From Dietzia natronolimnaea (GTDB lineage Bacteria > Actinomycetota > Actinomycetes > Mycobacteriales > Mycobacteriaceae): a DNA stretch of 64,000 nucleotides. Below the pieces are notes generated by a model. That model made no database searches. It was given only the letters and a program-made list of their open reading frames with translations, and was not told the DNA's origin. The position numbers and the translations under genes were made by a program. The stretch is from the NCBI RefSeq assembly GCF_039525805.1, contig NZ_BAAAHZ010000003.1; one strand, written 5' to 3'. Shown in pieces: positions 16,053 to 24,548 of this stretch. Position 1 is the stretch's first letter. The number at the start of each line of letters is the position of its first letter.

Positions 16053-17657
16053 TCACCGGGCGTCCGCCCAGTACGGATCCTTGAGCTTGCGCTTGACCAA
16101 CTTGCCGTTGGCCTGCCGGGGCAGCTCCTCCACCACGTCGATCGACCGCGGCATCTTGAACTTGGCCAGTCGGCCGGAGAGGTCCTCGAGGATCTGCGAC
16201 TTGAGGTCGTCGGACTCCACGTAACCCTCGGCCAGCTCGACCACGGCCTTGACCTCCTCACCCCAGTCGGGGTGCGGGATGCCGAACACCGCCACGTCGC
16301 GGACGGCGTCGTGGCGGGTCATCTCCGACTCGATCTCGGCCGGGTAGATGTTCACCCCGCCGGAGATGATCATGTCGTTCTTGCGGTCGCACAGGAACAG
16401 ATAACCGTCGGAGTCCACGTAGCCGATGTCGCCCATCGTGAACAGCTCGCCGACGTAGGTCTTCGCGGTCTTCTCCGCGTCCTGGTGGTACTCGAACCTG
16501 GACCCGTGCATCTGGAGGTAGACGTTGCCCGTCTCGCCGGCGGGGAGCTCGTTGCCGTCGTCGTCGAGGATCTTCAGGGTCGTGGTCTTCCACGGCCGAC
16601 CCACGCTTCCGGGCTTACGCAGCCACTCCTCGCCCGTGATGGTGCAGCCACCACCCTCGGTGCCGGCGTAGTACTCGGTGAGGACGGGTCCCCACCAGTC
16701 CAACATCGCCTGCTTGACGTGCTTCGGACACGGGGCGGCGCCGTGGACGATCGTCCGGAGGCTCGACACGTCGTACTTCGCGCGCACGTCCTCCGGCAGT
16801 TCGAGCAGGCGCGAGAACTGGGTCGGGACCATGTGGGACTGGGTCACCCCGTGGGCGTCGATGAGACGCAGCATCTCCTCCGGGGCCCACTTGTCCATGA
16901 GCACCACCGTCTGGCCCAGGTTGAGCGAGATGGCGACGAAGTTGAGGACGGCCGTGTGGTAGAGCGGTGAGCCGCAGATGTGCACGTTATCCGCGCCCTG
17001 GATGCCGAAGCCGGCGAAGAAGAAGTAGTTGGGAACCGTCACCTGGTCGGGAGAGGCGCCGGTCAGAGGCCTGCGCACGCCCTTGGGGCGACCGGTGGTG
17101 CCCGAGGTGTAGAGCATCGGGGCGCCGAGGGTGCGGCCCGACGGCAAGGGGTCCTCCCCCTCGGCCGGGACGGCGAGCTCGGAGAGAGGCCGGAACCCCG
17201 GTACGTCGCCGATCGCGTAGCAGCGGGCGGGGTCGAGTCCGGCCTCGGCCGCGGCGGTGGTGGCCACGTCGGCGAACCTCTCGTCGGCCACGAACACCGT
17301 CGAGCCCGAGTTCTCCAGGATGTAGGCCACCTCGGGCCCGGTCAGATGCCAGTTGGCGGGGGCCACGTAGAGACCGATCTCGAGGGCGGCGAAGTAGACC
17401 TCGAGGAACCCGATACTGTTCGGCGCCATCAGGACGATCCCGTCCCCGGCCCCCAGCCCCAGCGCGCGCAGGCCCCGCGCGTGGCCGTGCGCCGCGTCCA
17501 CGAGTTCGCCGAAGGTCACCCGGCGACCGGAGGCCTCGATCACCGCGACGCGGTCCGGCTCGGCCTCGGCGATCCGGTAGACACTGGTCACGTACTCCCC
17601 GGTCCGGTTGTTCAGGACTCCGGTCTCGGTGGGAATGGTGGGTGTGGGTGCGCTCAT
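16053..17657 (-). CDS. Acyl-CoA synthetase (FadD-type), KstR-box controlled
   Basis: 534 codons from the ATG at 17657. ANL ligase with YTSGTTGRPKGVRR (about residue 176), YAGTEGGGCT, GDIGYVDSDGYLFLCDR and a C-terminal RQANGKLVKRKL. The lid motif and length are complete. Its promoter holds a KstR-type box at 17668, so it is likely a steroid- or bile-acid-type ligase, but its substrate cannot be read from the sequence; it is clearly different from FadD17, FadD19 and FadD3 in this window. The aldehyde dehydrogenase gene follows 70 bp downstream. Confidence 0.83.
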   Translation of the reverse strand: MSAPTPTIPTETGVLNNRTGEYVTSVYRIAEAEPDRVAVIEASGRRVTFGELVDAAHGHARGLRALGLGAGDGIVLMAPNSIGFLEVYFAALEIGLYVAPANWHLTGPEVAYILENSGSTVFVADERFADVATTAAAEAGLDPARCYAIGDVPGFRPLSELAVPAEGEDPLPSGRTLGAPMLYTSGTTGRPKGVRRPLTGASPDQVTVPNYFFFAGFGIQGADNVHICGSPLYHTAVLNFVAISLNLGQTVVLMDKWAPEEMLRLIDAHGVTQSHMVPTQFSRLLELPEDVRAKYDVSSLRTIVHGAAPCPKHVKQAMLDWWGPVLTEYYAGTEGGGCTITGEEWLRKPGSVGRPWKTTTLKILDDDGNELPAGETGNVYLQMHGSRFEYHQDAEKTAKTYVGELFTMGDIGYVDSDGYLFLCDRKNDMIISGGVNIYPAEIESEMTRHDAVRDVAVFGIPHPDWGEEVKAVVELAEGYVESDDLKSQILEDLSGRLAKFKMPRSIDVVEELPRQANGKLVKRKLKDPYWADAR

Positions 17658-17667
17658 GACCCCAGAC

Positions 17668-17681
17668 TAGAACGTGTTCCT
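17668..17681. promoter_or_regulatory. KstR-type operator at the acyl-CoA synthetase promoter
   Basis: TAGAACGTGTTCCT matches TnnAACnnGTTnnA except the last base and begins 11 bp upstream of the minus-strand ATG. The DUF1707 gene starts 43 bp away on the other strand, so it may also be affected. Confidence 0.75.
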
Positions 17682-17723
17682 GTCAGGGGTCCAGGGATTG
17701 ACTCCGAGGACTATTCTCGACCC

Positions 17724-18611
17724 ATGTCCGCAGACCCCTCCGGGACCCGGGCGATCCGGGCCACCGACGACGACCGCACCGCCGTCATCACGGCGCTGGA
17801 TTCCGCACTGGCCAGCGGTCAGCTCGACCAGTTCGAGCACTACGAGCGGGTCCGGGTGGCCACGTCCGCCCGCATGGTCGACGACCTCCGACCGCTGTTC
17901 GCCGACCTCCAGGGGGTGAGGGTCCGGCTGCACGGCGACCGCGGTCCGACCCGAGCGGAGCCGGACCGTCAGGGTCCGCCCTCCCCGTGGACCCCGCCGG
18001 CCACGGCGACCCGCCACCCGTGGGTCGTCCTCGCGGCGGTGCTCGTGGGGGTCACGCTGGTGACCGGGGTCGTCCTGGCGGTGTCCGCGTCGGACGACCC
18101 GGACCCCGTCGGCCGGGACGTGGCGGTCGCCGACCGGTCGGGCGGCGGCGGCCAGGGCGGGTCGCGAGTCCTGGACAACCCCGCACCCCTGTCCCCGGAG
18201 GGCCTCGAGCGGATCTTCACCTCCGCCGGCAGGGCGTCCGGGTCCGAGCTGGCCACGAGCCTGGTGGTGCACCCCGAGCACGCGGTGCTGGCCTGGACCG
18301 ACCCGCAGCACCCCAGCCGGACGCTGCGCCAGCTGTACCGCGGCGGCTGGTCGGGGTGGGCCGACAGTCCCAGCACGCGCGAGGAGTCGTTCCGACTGGC
18401 GGACCTCGACGCCGCCCTGATCGCGCCGGTGGTCGCCGGCGCCCCCGAGACCCTCGGGATCGCCGGCGAGACCGGCGCCTTCCTCAGCGTCGCGGCGGAC
18501 GAGGCGGGACGGCCGACCTACACCGTCCACGTGAGCAACGACGTCCACCAGAGCGGCTTCCTCGTGGTGGACCACGCCGGCGAGCCGGTGCGCGTCAACC
18601 CGCCCCGCTGA
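17724..18611 (+). CDS. DUF1707-domain single-pass membrane protein
   Basis: 295 codons from the ATG at 17724; the frame is open much further upstream but only antisense to the ligase gene. Residues about 8-60 match the DUF1707 (SHOCT-like) pattern: IRATDDDRTAVITALDSALA, GQLDQFEHYERV. A Pro-rich stretch is followed by one transmembrane helix (about 100-120) and an extracytoplasmic domain of about 170 residues that resembles none I know. Function unknown. Not an obvious steroid gene; may be a local insertion in the cluster. Confidence 0.75.
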   Translation: MSADPSGTRAIRATDDDRTAVITALDSALASGQLDQFEHYERVRVATSARMVDDLRPLFADLQGVRVRLHGDRGPTRAEPDRQGPPSPWTPPATATRHPWVVLAAVLVGVTLVTGVVLAVSASDDPDPVGRDVAVADRSGGGGQGGSRVLDNPAPLSPEGLERIFTSAGRASGSELATSLVVHPEHAVLAWTDPQHPSRTLRQLYRGGWSGWADSPSTREESFRLADLDAALIAPVVAGAPETLGIAGETGAFLSVAADEAGRPTYTVHVSNDVHQSGFLVVDHAGEPVRVNPPR

Positions 18612-18663
18612 CCGACCGGCGGAACCCCCCGGCCGCCCCTCCCGAGGCCCGTCCCGCCGGCGA

Positions 18664-19698
18664 TCAGTCCATCAACCGGCTCAGAGACTCGATCTCCTCC
18701 ACCGAGCGGGCCGTCACCACGAGCATGGTCACACCCGCGGCCTCCCACTCGGCGATCTGCGACCGCACCGAGTCCTCGTCGCCGATGATCGCGGTGGCCT
18801 CGACCATCTCGTCCGGGACCGCCGCCGCGGCCTCCTCCTTGCGCCCGGAGCGGAACAGCTCGGTGATGCGGTCGACGTCGTCGGCGAAGCCCATCCGGCG
18901 GAACGCCTCGGCGTGGAAGTTCTTCTCCTCCGCCCCCATGCCGCCGGCGTAGAGCGCGGTGAACGGCTTGTACGCGTCGAGGACCGCGCGCCGATCCTGC
19001 GTTATGTGAAGCTGGCACAGGAACGCCACCTCGAAGTCCTCCCGGGTCCGCCGCGCGCCGGGTCGGGCGAAGCCCTCGTCGAGCCACGCGTTGAACTCGT
19101 GCGCGGTCCGCGGCGAGGCCAGGAACCCCAGCCACCCGTCCGCGATCTCGGCGGCGAGTGCCACGTTCTTGGGCCCCTCGGCCCCCAGCCAGATGGGCAC
19201 GTCCTCGCGCAGCGGGTGGAGGATCGACTTCAGCGGTTTGCCCAGTCCGGAGGCGCCCGGCCCCTGGTACGGCAGGGCGTACGCGGGCCCGTCGGAGGTC
19301 ACGGGGGCCTCGCGGCGGAGCACCGCGCGGATGATGTCGATGTACTCCCGCGTCCGGGCCAACGGCCTGGTGAACGGCTGGCCGTACCAGCCCTCCACCA
19401 CCTGCGGACCGGAGACGCCCAGGCCCAGGCAGAACCGGCCACCGGAGAGGTGGTCCAGGGTCATGGTGCTCATCGCGGTGGCCGTGGGCGTCCGGGCGGA
19501 CAGCTGCACCACCGCCGTGGACAAGCGGATGCGTTCGGTGAGCGAGCCGTACCAGGCGAGCGGGGTGAACGCGTCCGAACCCCAGGCCTCGGCGGTGAAG
19601 ACGGTGTCGAACCCCGCCCTGTCCGCGGCCACCACGAGGTCGGCGTGGTTGGTGGGCGGCTGGGCGCCCCAGTATCCGAGCTGCAAGGCGAATTTCAT
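18664..19698 (-). CDS. LLM-class (luciferase-like) oxidoreductase, Rv3520c family
   Basis: 344 codons from the ATG at 19698. Starts MKFALQLGYWG and keeps the TIM-barrel features of F420- or FMN-dependent luciferase-like oxidoreductases (DHLSGGRFCLGLGVSGPQVV at about residues 84-103, ending in RSVEEIESLSRLMD). The M. tuberculosis orthologue Rv3520c lies at the same place beside Rv3521-Rv3523. Probably acts on a sterol intermediate; its exact reaction is not known. Divergent from the DUF35-ltp operon across a KstR-type box. Confidence 0.83.
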   Translation of the reverse strand: MKFALQLGYWGAQPPTNHADLVVAADRAGFDTVFTAEAWGSDAFTPLAWYGSLTERIRLSTAVVQLSARTPTATAMSTMTLDHLSGGRFCLGLGVSGPQVVEGWYGQPFTRPLARTREYIDIIRAVLRREAPVTSDGPAYALPYQGPGASGLGKPLKSILHPLREDVPIWLGAEGPKNVALAAEIADGWLGFLASPRTAHEFNAWLDEGFARPGARRTREDFEVAFLCQLHITQDRRAVLDAYKPFTALYAGGMGAEEKNFHAEAFRRMGFADDVDRITELFRSGRKEEAAAAVPDEMVEATAIIGDEDSVRSQIAEWEAAGVTMLVVTARSVEEIESLSRLMD

Positions 19699-19765
19699 GG
19701 GGACCAGTGTGACCCAGACCGCCCCGCGACGGTGTCCGGCTCACGAAAAGTCACACACGGCGCAG

Positions 19766-19779
19766 TGGAACGTGTTCTA
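19766..19779. promoter_or_regulatory. KstR-type operator in the LLM / DUF35 divergent promoter
   Basis: TGGAACGTGTTCTA is a full match to TnnAACnnGTTnnA. It ends 8 bp before the GTG of the DUF35 gene and lies 68 bp from the LLM gene start. Confidence 0.85.
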
Positions 19780-19787
19780 CTTGTGGC

Positions 19788-20828
19788 GTGACATCCAGAG
19801 AGATCGTTGTCGACATCACCCCGCCCGACGAGGCCGTGCTCGAGGCCCCGCTCGCCCCGTCCTTCGACTACACGCGGTCGACCGGACCGGTCCTGGGCGC
19901 GTTCTTCACCGGCCTGCGCGACCGCCGACTCGTGGGGGTCCGCGACTCCCGCGGCGCCGTGCACCTGCCGCCGGTGGAGTTCGACCCCCACACGCACGAG
20001 GCCCTGACGGACTTCGTCGAGGTGGGCTCCGGGACCGGGATCGACGGCGTCGTCGTCGTCTGGACCTGGGTTCCCGAACCCACCGGCGTCAACCCGCTCG
20101 ACTCGCCGTTCGCCTGGGCCCTGGTCCGGTTCGACGGCGCCGACACCGCCATCCTGCTGCCCCTCGCCGCCGACGGCCCCGAGGACGTGAGCTCGGGGAT
20201 GCGCGTGCGGCTACGGTGGTCCGCCGAGCGGACCGGGACCATCCACGACATCGCGTGCGTGGTCCCCGTGGACGTGGCGGGTGGGGACGACCCGGGCGGC
20301 ACCGATCAGGGCGACGACGACGAGGTCCCGCAGCCCTCCGGGGACGAGCCCGTCACCATGGTCGTCACCCCGATCGGGCTCTCGGTGACCCACACCGCGG
20401 GTCCCGCCGAGAGCGAGTTCCTCCGGGCCATCGTGCAGGGCCGTGTACTAGGGCGGCGCCGCTCCAACGGACCCGAGGTCTACGTCCCGCCGCGCGACTA
20501 CTGCCCCTCCGACGGGGTGGCCATGGGCGAGTACGTGGAGGTCTCCGGCGTCGGCACGGTCACCACGTTCGGCATCGTCAACGTGCCGTTCGCCGGTCAG
20601 GAGATCACGCCCCCGTACGTCACCGCGTACATCCTCCTGGACGGGTCCGACGTCCCCATCCAGCACCTGGTTCTCGGCTGCGAGGCCTCCGAGGTGCGCA
20701 TGGGTATGCGGGTGCGCGCGGTCTGGACACCCGAGGCCGACCGCCCGGCATCGATGAAGGCCATCACGCACTTCGAGCCGACCGGCGATCCCGACGCCGA
20801 CCCCGACACCTACGCCGATCACCTGTAG
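19788..20828 (+). CDS. Tandem DUF35 OB-fold protein (Rv3521 family), likely Ltp partner
   Basis: 346 codons from a GTG at 19788. Two OB-fold DUF35-like halves (about residues 35-155 and 190-340) are joined by an acidic linker. In each half the segment that is normally a zinc ribbon is degenerate: no CxxC pairs are seen, only single Cys as in RDYCPSDG. DUF35 proteins dock onto thiolase-fold lipid-transfer proteins; in the Ltp2-ChsH2 aldolase the DUF35 domain completes the enzyme. As the first gene of an operon with ltp4 and ltp3 it probably does the same for them. Confidence 0.82.
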   Translation: MTSREIVVDITPPDEAVLEAPLAPSFDYTRSTGPVLGAFFTGLRDRRLVGVRDSRGAVHLPPVEFDPHTHEALTDFVEVGSGTGIDGVVVVWTWVPEPTGVNPLDSPFAWALVRFDGADTAILLPLAADGPEDVSSGMRVRLRWSAERTGTIHDIACVVPVDVAGGDDPGGTDQGDDDEVPQPSGDEPVTMVVTPIGLSVTHTAGPAESEFLRAIVQGRVLGRRRSNGPEVYVPPRDYCPSDGVAMGEYVEVSGVGTVTTFGIVNVPFAGQEITPPYVTAYILLDGSDVPIQHLVLGCEASEVRMGMRVRAVWTPEADRPASMKAITHFEPTGDPDADPDTYADHL

Positions 20829-20837
20829 AGGACACCC

Positions 20838-21899
20838 GTGACCCCCACCGCACCCCGGGACGTGGCCGTCGTCGGTTTCGCCCACGCCCGACACACAGAG
20901 TCCACCTTCGGCACCACCAACGGTGTCGAGATGCTCGCGCCCGTCTTCGCCGAGTGTTACCGGCAGACCGGGCTGGACCGCACCGACATCGAGTTCTGGT
21001 GCTCCGGTTCCTCCGACTACCTCGCCGGCCGGGCCTTCTCCTTCATCTCCGCCGTCGACACCATCGGCGCGTTCCCTCCCATCTGCGAGTCGCACGTGGA
21101 GATGGACGCCGCCTGGGCGTTCTTCGAGGCCTACCTCAAGATCGCCACCGGCCAGGCCGACACCGCGTTGGTCTACGGGTTCGGCAAGGCCTCGGCGAGC
21201 ACCGACCTCGACTCGGCGCTGGCGCTGCAGCTCGACCCGTACACCGTGGCCCCGCTGTGGCCCGGCCGCCACCACATGGCCGCGTTGCAGGCCCGCGCGG
21301 GGATCGACGCCGGCAGGTGGTCCGAGGGCGAGATGGCCTCGGTGGCCGCCCGGGCCACCGGCCGGGACGAGCGGGAGCTGCTCGCCGAGCCGTATGTGGC
21401 CGACCCGCTGCGCCGGCACGACTGCCCGCCGGTCACCGACGGCGCCGGTGCCATCATCCTCGCCTCCGGCGACCGGGCCCGGGACCTGGTCGACACCCCG
21501 GCCTACGTCACCGGGATCGAGCACATCGCCGACTCCGCCGAGTTCGGCGCCCGCGACCTCACCGACTCCCCCTCGGCCCGCGCCGCCGCCGTGCGCGCCA
21601 CCCGGTCCTCGGGCGAGCGCCCCGATCTCGGTGGCGTGACCGTCGCGGAGCTGCACACCCAGTACACGCACCAGGAACTGCTCCTGCGTGCCGCGCTGGG
21701 CATCGGCGATCACGTGGCCGTGACCCCGTCCGGCGGATCGTTGCTCGCGGACCCGCTGTTCTCCGCCGGGCTCGAGCGCATCGGCTACGCCGCCAACGAC
21801 GTCATGGAGGGCCGCACCGAACGCGCCCTCGCCCACGCCACCAGCGGACATCTGCTCCAGCAGAACCTCATCTGCCTCCTGGAAGGACGCCCCGCATGA
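20838..21899 (+). CDS. ltp4: Thiolase-fold lipid-transfer protein Ltp4 (probable sterol side-chain aldolase)
   Basis: 353 codons from a GTG at 20838. SCP-x/thiolase-like fold: VAVVGFAHARHTEST start, ASGDRARDL, ELHTQYTHQEL, TPSGGSLLADPLFSAG. It lacks the thiolase cysteine contexts, as do the Ltp2/3/4 retro-aldolases. Orthologue Rv3522 sits beside Rv3521 and Rv3523. Ltp3 and Ltp4 are needed for C24-branched sterol side chains (campesterol, sitosterol) in rhodococci, so this operon suggests phytosterol use. Overlaps ltp3 by 4 bp. Confidence 0.87.
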   Translation: MTPTAPRDVAVVGFAHARHTESTFGTTNGVEMLAPVFAECYRQTGLDRTDIEFWCSGSSDYLAGRAFSFISAVDTIGAFPPICESHVEMDAAWAFFEAYLKIATGQADTALVYGFGKASASTDLDSALALQLDPYTVAPLWPGRHHMAALQARAGIDAGRWSEGEMASVAARATGRDERELLAEPYVADPLRRHDCPPVTDGAGAIILASGDRARDLVDTPAYVTGIEHIADSAEFGARDLTDSPSARAAAVRATRSSGERPDLGGVTVAELHTQYTHQELLLRAALGIGDHVAVTPSGGSLLADPLFSAGLERIGYAANDVMEGRTERALAHATSGHLLQQNLICLLEGRPA

Positions 21900-23089
21900 G
21901 CGCCCACAGCACCGGTCTCCCCGCGGCCGTTCTCGGCACCGGCCAGACCCACCACGTCGCCCGGCGCACCGACGTCTCCATGGCCGGCCTCTGCCGCGAG
22001 GCGATCGACGCCGCCATGGCCGACGCCGGCGTGGGATGGGACGACATCGACGCGGTGATCGTGGGCAAGGCCCCCGACCTGTTCGAGGGCGTGATGATGC
22101 CCGAGCTCATGATGGCCGATGCGCTCGGCGCGGTCGGCAAGCCGCTCCTGCGCGTCCACACCGCCGGCTCGGTCGGCGGCTCCACCGCCGTGGTGGCCGC
22201 CTCGCACATCCAGTCCGGCCGCTACCGTCGCGTGCTGGCCGTGGCGTGGGAGAAGCAGTCCGAGTCCAACGCCATGTGGGCGCTCAGCCTGCCCGTGCCG
22301 TTCACGGCCCCCGTCGGGGCCGGTGCCGGCGGGTACTTCGCCCCGCACGTGCGCTCCTACATCCGCACCACCGGCGCCCCTGAGCACGTCGGCGCGATGG
22401 TGGCGGTCAAGGACCGGCTCAACGGGTCCATCAACCCCCACGCCCACCTCAAGCAGCCCGACCTCACCGTGGACAAGGTGCTGCAGGGGCAGATGCTGTG
22501 GGACCCCATCCGGTTCGACGAGACCTGCCCGTCCTCCGACGGCGCCTGCGCGATCGTCCTCGGCGACGCCGAGGCGGCCGAGGCGGCCGAGTCCACCGGC
22601 CGGAACGTCGCCTGGGTGCACGCCACCGCGCTTCGCACCGAGCCCGGCACCTACGCGTTCCGCAACTACCGCAACCCGCAGGCCGGCCGCGACGCCGCCG
22701 CCGCGCTGTGGGCCGAGGCCGGGATCACCAACCCGGCCGAGGAGATCGACGCGGCCGAGATCTACGTCCCCTTCTCCTGGTTCGAGCCCATGTGGCTGGA
22801 GAACCTCGGGTTCTGCGAGGAGGGCGAGGGCTGGCGCATGACCGAGTCCGGTGCCACCGCGCGCGACGGGTCCCTGCCCGTCAACCCGTCCGGCGGCGTG
22901 CTGTGCTCCAACCCGATCGGCGCGTCCGGCATGCTTCGCTTCGCCGAGGCCGCCCGGCAGGTCATGGGCCGCGCCGACGAGCACCAGGTCCCGGGGGCAC
23001 GCAAGGCCCTCGGTCACGCCTACGGCGGCGGGTCCCAGTACTTCTCCATGTGGGTCGTGGGGACCGACCGTCCGGAGCGTCACTCATGA
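21896..23089 (+). CDS. ltp3: Thiolase-fold lipid-transfer protein Ltp3 (probable sterol side-chain aldolase)
   Basis: 397 codons from the ATG at 21896. SCP-x/thiolase fold with VHTAGSVGGSTAVVAASHI at about residue 86, CPSSDGACAIVLGD, YVPFSWFEPMW and NPSGGVLCSNPIGASG near the end (pattern NPSGG...GAxG as in SCP-x thiolases). The GHAYGGGSQY tail is typical of Ltp3 (Rv3523). Acts with Ltp4 and a DUF35 partner on beta-hydroxy side-chain CoA esters. Stop overlaps the start of the SnoaL-like gene. Confidence 0.87.
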   Translation: MSAHSTGLPAAVLGTGQTHHVARRTDVSMAGLCREAIDAAMADAGVGWDDIDAVIVGKAPDLFEGVMMPELMMADALGAVGKPLLRVHTAGSVGGSTAVVAASHIQSGRYRRVLAVAWEKQSESNAMWALSLPVPFTAPVGAGAGGYFAPHVRSYIRTTGAPEHVGAMVAVKDRLNGSINPHAHLKQPDLTVDKVLQGQMLWDPIRFDETCPSSDGACAIVLGDAEAAEAAESTGRNVAWVHATALRTEPGTYAFRNYRNPQAGRDAAAALWAEAGITNPAEEIDAAEIYVPFSWFEPMWLENLGFCEEGEGWRMTESGATARDGSLPVNPSGGVLCSNPIGASGMLRFAEAARQVMGRADEHQVPGARKALGHAYGGGSQYFSMWVVGTDRPERHS

Positions 23090-23604
23090 GCAATCCCTAC
23101 CTGGATGAGACCGGCCAGTATAGGCCTCTGGAGATGAGCGACGCCGCCCTGGCCAGTCCCGCCTTCGCCGCCGCGCGCCGCTCGTGGGCGGCGACCAACG
23201 CCGGCGACCGCGACGCCTGGATCGCCGGATGGTCCCCCGAGGGCACTATCGAGGATCCCGTGGGTCCGTCGATGTTCGACGCCGAGGGAATCGGCCACAC
23301 CGGCACGACGCGACTCCTGGAGTTCTGGGAGAAAGCCGTCGCCACCCCGGACCACATCGAGTTCCGCTTCGATCGGGGGATCGCCGCGGGCGACGAACTT
23401 CTCTGCGTCGGCACCATGCGCACCCACATGGGCTCCAGCATCATGGAGATCGACATCGCCGTGGACTACCGCGTCGACTCCGACGGTCGTCTGGTCTCCC
23501 TTCGCGCCTTCTGGGAGCAGGACGTGGCCATGGCCTCGGGACTGCGGCCGCTCACCGACGACGACAGGGCCGCCATCGCCGGCGCCGCCGGAAAGGGCCA
23601 GTGA
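23086..23604 (+). CDS. SnoaL/NTF2-fold protein (ketosteroid-isomerase-like), fourth gene of the ltp operon
   Basis: 172 codons from the ATG at 23086, overlapping ltp3 by 4 bp. One NTF2-like alpha+beta barrel: AAARRSWAATNAGDRDAWIAG helix, FAPEG-like turn WSPEGTIEDPVG, and VDYRVDSDGRLVSLRAFWE. The fold is shared by ketosteroid isomerase, SnoaL cyclases and limonene epoxide hydrolases. Coupling to ltp3 suggests it handles a side-chain CoA intermediate; the reaction is unknown. Confidence 0.72.
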   Translation: MSNPYLDETGQYRPLEMSDAALASPAFAAARRSWAATNAGDRDAWIAGWSPEGTIEDPVGPSMFDAEGIGHTGTTRLLEFWEKAVATPDHIEFRFDRGIAAGDELLCVGTMRTHMGSSIMEIDIAVDYRVDSDGRLVSLRAFWEQDVAMASGLRPLTDDDRAAIAGAAGKGQ

Positions 23605-23606
23605 CC

Positions 23607-24512
23607 ATGGGCCGCGTAGTGGACGCCGAGTTCTCCGTCCCCATCTCCTTCTCCCCCGTCGATCAGATCATCGACATCGCCCGCGGTGCCGAGGCCGCCG
23701 GCTTCGACCGGATCGTCCTGCCCGACTCGCTGTTCCACCCGCGACGCCAGGACGAGGACTACCCGTACACCCCCGACGGCTCGCGCATGTGGAACGAGGA
23801 CACGCAGTGGGTAGAGCCGCTCATCGCCTCCGCGGCCATGGGCGGGGCCACCTCGACCATCCGCTTCTGCCCGCAGGTGCTCAAGGTCGGCCCGCGCAAT
23901 CCGCTGTTGCTCACCAGGCAGGTGGCCTCGGTGGCGTTGCTCACCGGGAACCGCTTGGACCTGGGCGTGGGCATCGGCTGGGACCCCAACGAGTTCGAGT
24001 GGTGCGGCGCGCCGTTCAAGGGCCGCGGCAAGCGCACGGACGAGTCGCTGGCGATCATGCGCCAGGCCCTGCGGGGTGAGTGGATGGAGTTCCACGGCCA
24101 GCACTTCGACTTCGACGAGCTGATCTTCACCCCCGCGCCCAGCGAGCAGGTGCCGTTCTACGTGGGCGGCCACACCGAGATCGCGCTCAAGCGGGCCGCG
24201 CGCGTGGGCCAGGGGTGGACCAGCGCCATGATGGGCTACGACGAGATCGTCGCCACCGTCCGGCGGCTGGGCGAACTCCTCGAGGCCGACGGTCGCTCGC
24301 TGGCCGACCGCGGCGACGGCACGCCCTTCGCCATCCAGGTGGTCTGCCTCGACCGCTTCGGCACCCGGGGCTTCACGGAGCTGGCCGAGGCCGGGGTCAC
24401 CGACATCATCGTGATGCCCTGGATGGTCGACGGCCACGGGTTCGACTGCTCCACCGAACAGAAGCTCGAGTCCATCGCCGCCTTCGGCGAGAAGTACGGT
24501 CTCGGTTCCTAG
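23607..24512 (+). CDS. LLM-class flavin/F420-dependent oxidoreductase, last gene of the ltp operon
   Basis: 301 codons from the ATG at 23607 (a GTG two codons upstream is also possible), 2 bp after the SnoaL-like gene. Luciferase-like barrel: LTGNRLDLGVGIGWDPNEFE at about residue 108, YVGGHTEIALKRAARVGQGW at about residue 178. A second LLM enzyme of this small region, different from the divergent one at 18664-19698. Probable role: redox step on the sterol side chain; substrate and cofactor (FMN or F420) not fixed. The gene ends at the edge of the accessory island. Confidence 0.78.
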   Translation: MGRVVDAEFSVPISFSPVDQIIDIARGAEAAGFDRIVLPDSLFHPRRQDEDYPYTPDGSRMWNEDTQWVEPLIASAAMGGATSTIRFCPQVLKVGPRNPLLLTRQVASVALLTGNRLDLGVGIGWDPNEFEWCGAPFKGRGKRTDESLAIMRQALRGEWMEFHGQHFDFDELIFTPAPSEQVPFYVGGHTEIALKRAARVGQGWTSAMMGYDEIVATVRRLGELLEADGRSLADRGDGTPFAIQVVCLDRFGTRGFTELAEAGVTDIIVMPWMVDGHGFDCSTEQKLESIAAFGEKYGLGS

Positions 24513-24548
24513 CCCTGCCCAGGTCTCGTCAGCCCCCGGCCAGCCTGC

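Noticed and set aside
16980..17723. Longer N terminus for the DUF1707 protein
   Set aside because: The open frame upstream of 17724 lies antisense to the acyl-CoA synthetase and crosses its promoter; the DUF1707 domain starts right after the ATG at 17724.
19091..21895. Very long plus-strand frame running into ltp3
   Set aside because: The frame upstream of 21896 is a shadow of the LLM, DUF35 and ltp4 genes; ltp3 has a clear start with a 4-bp overlap.
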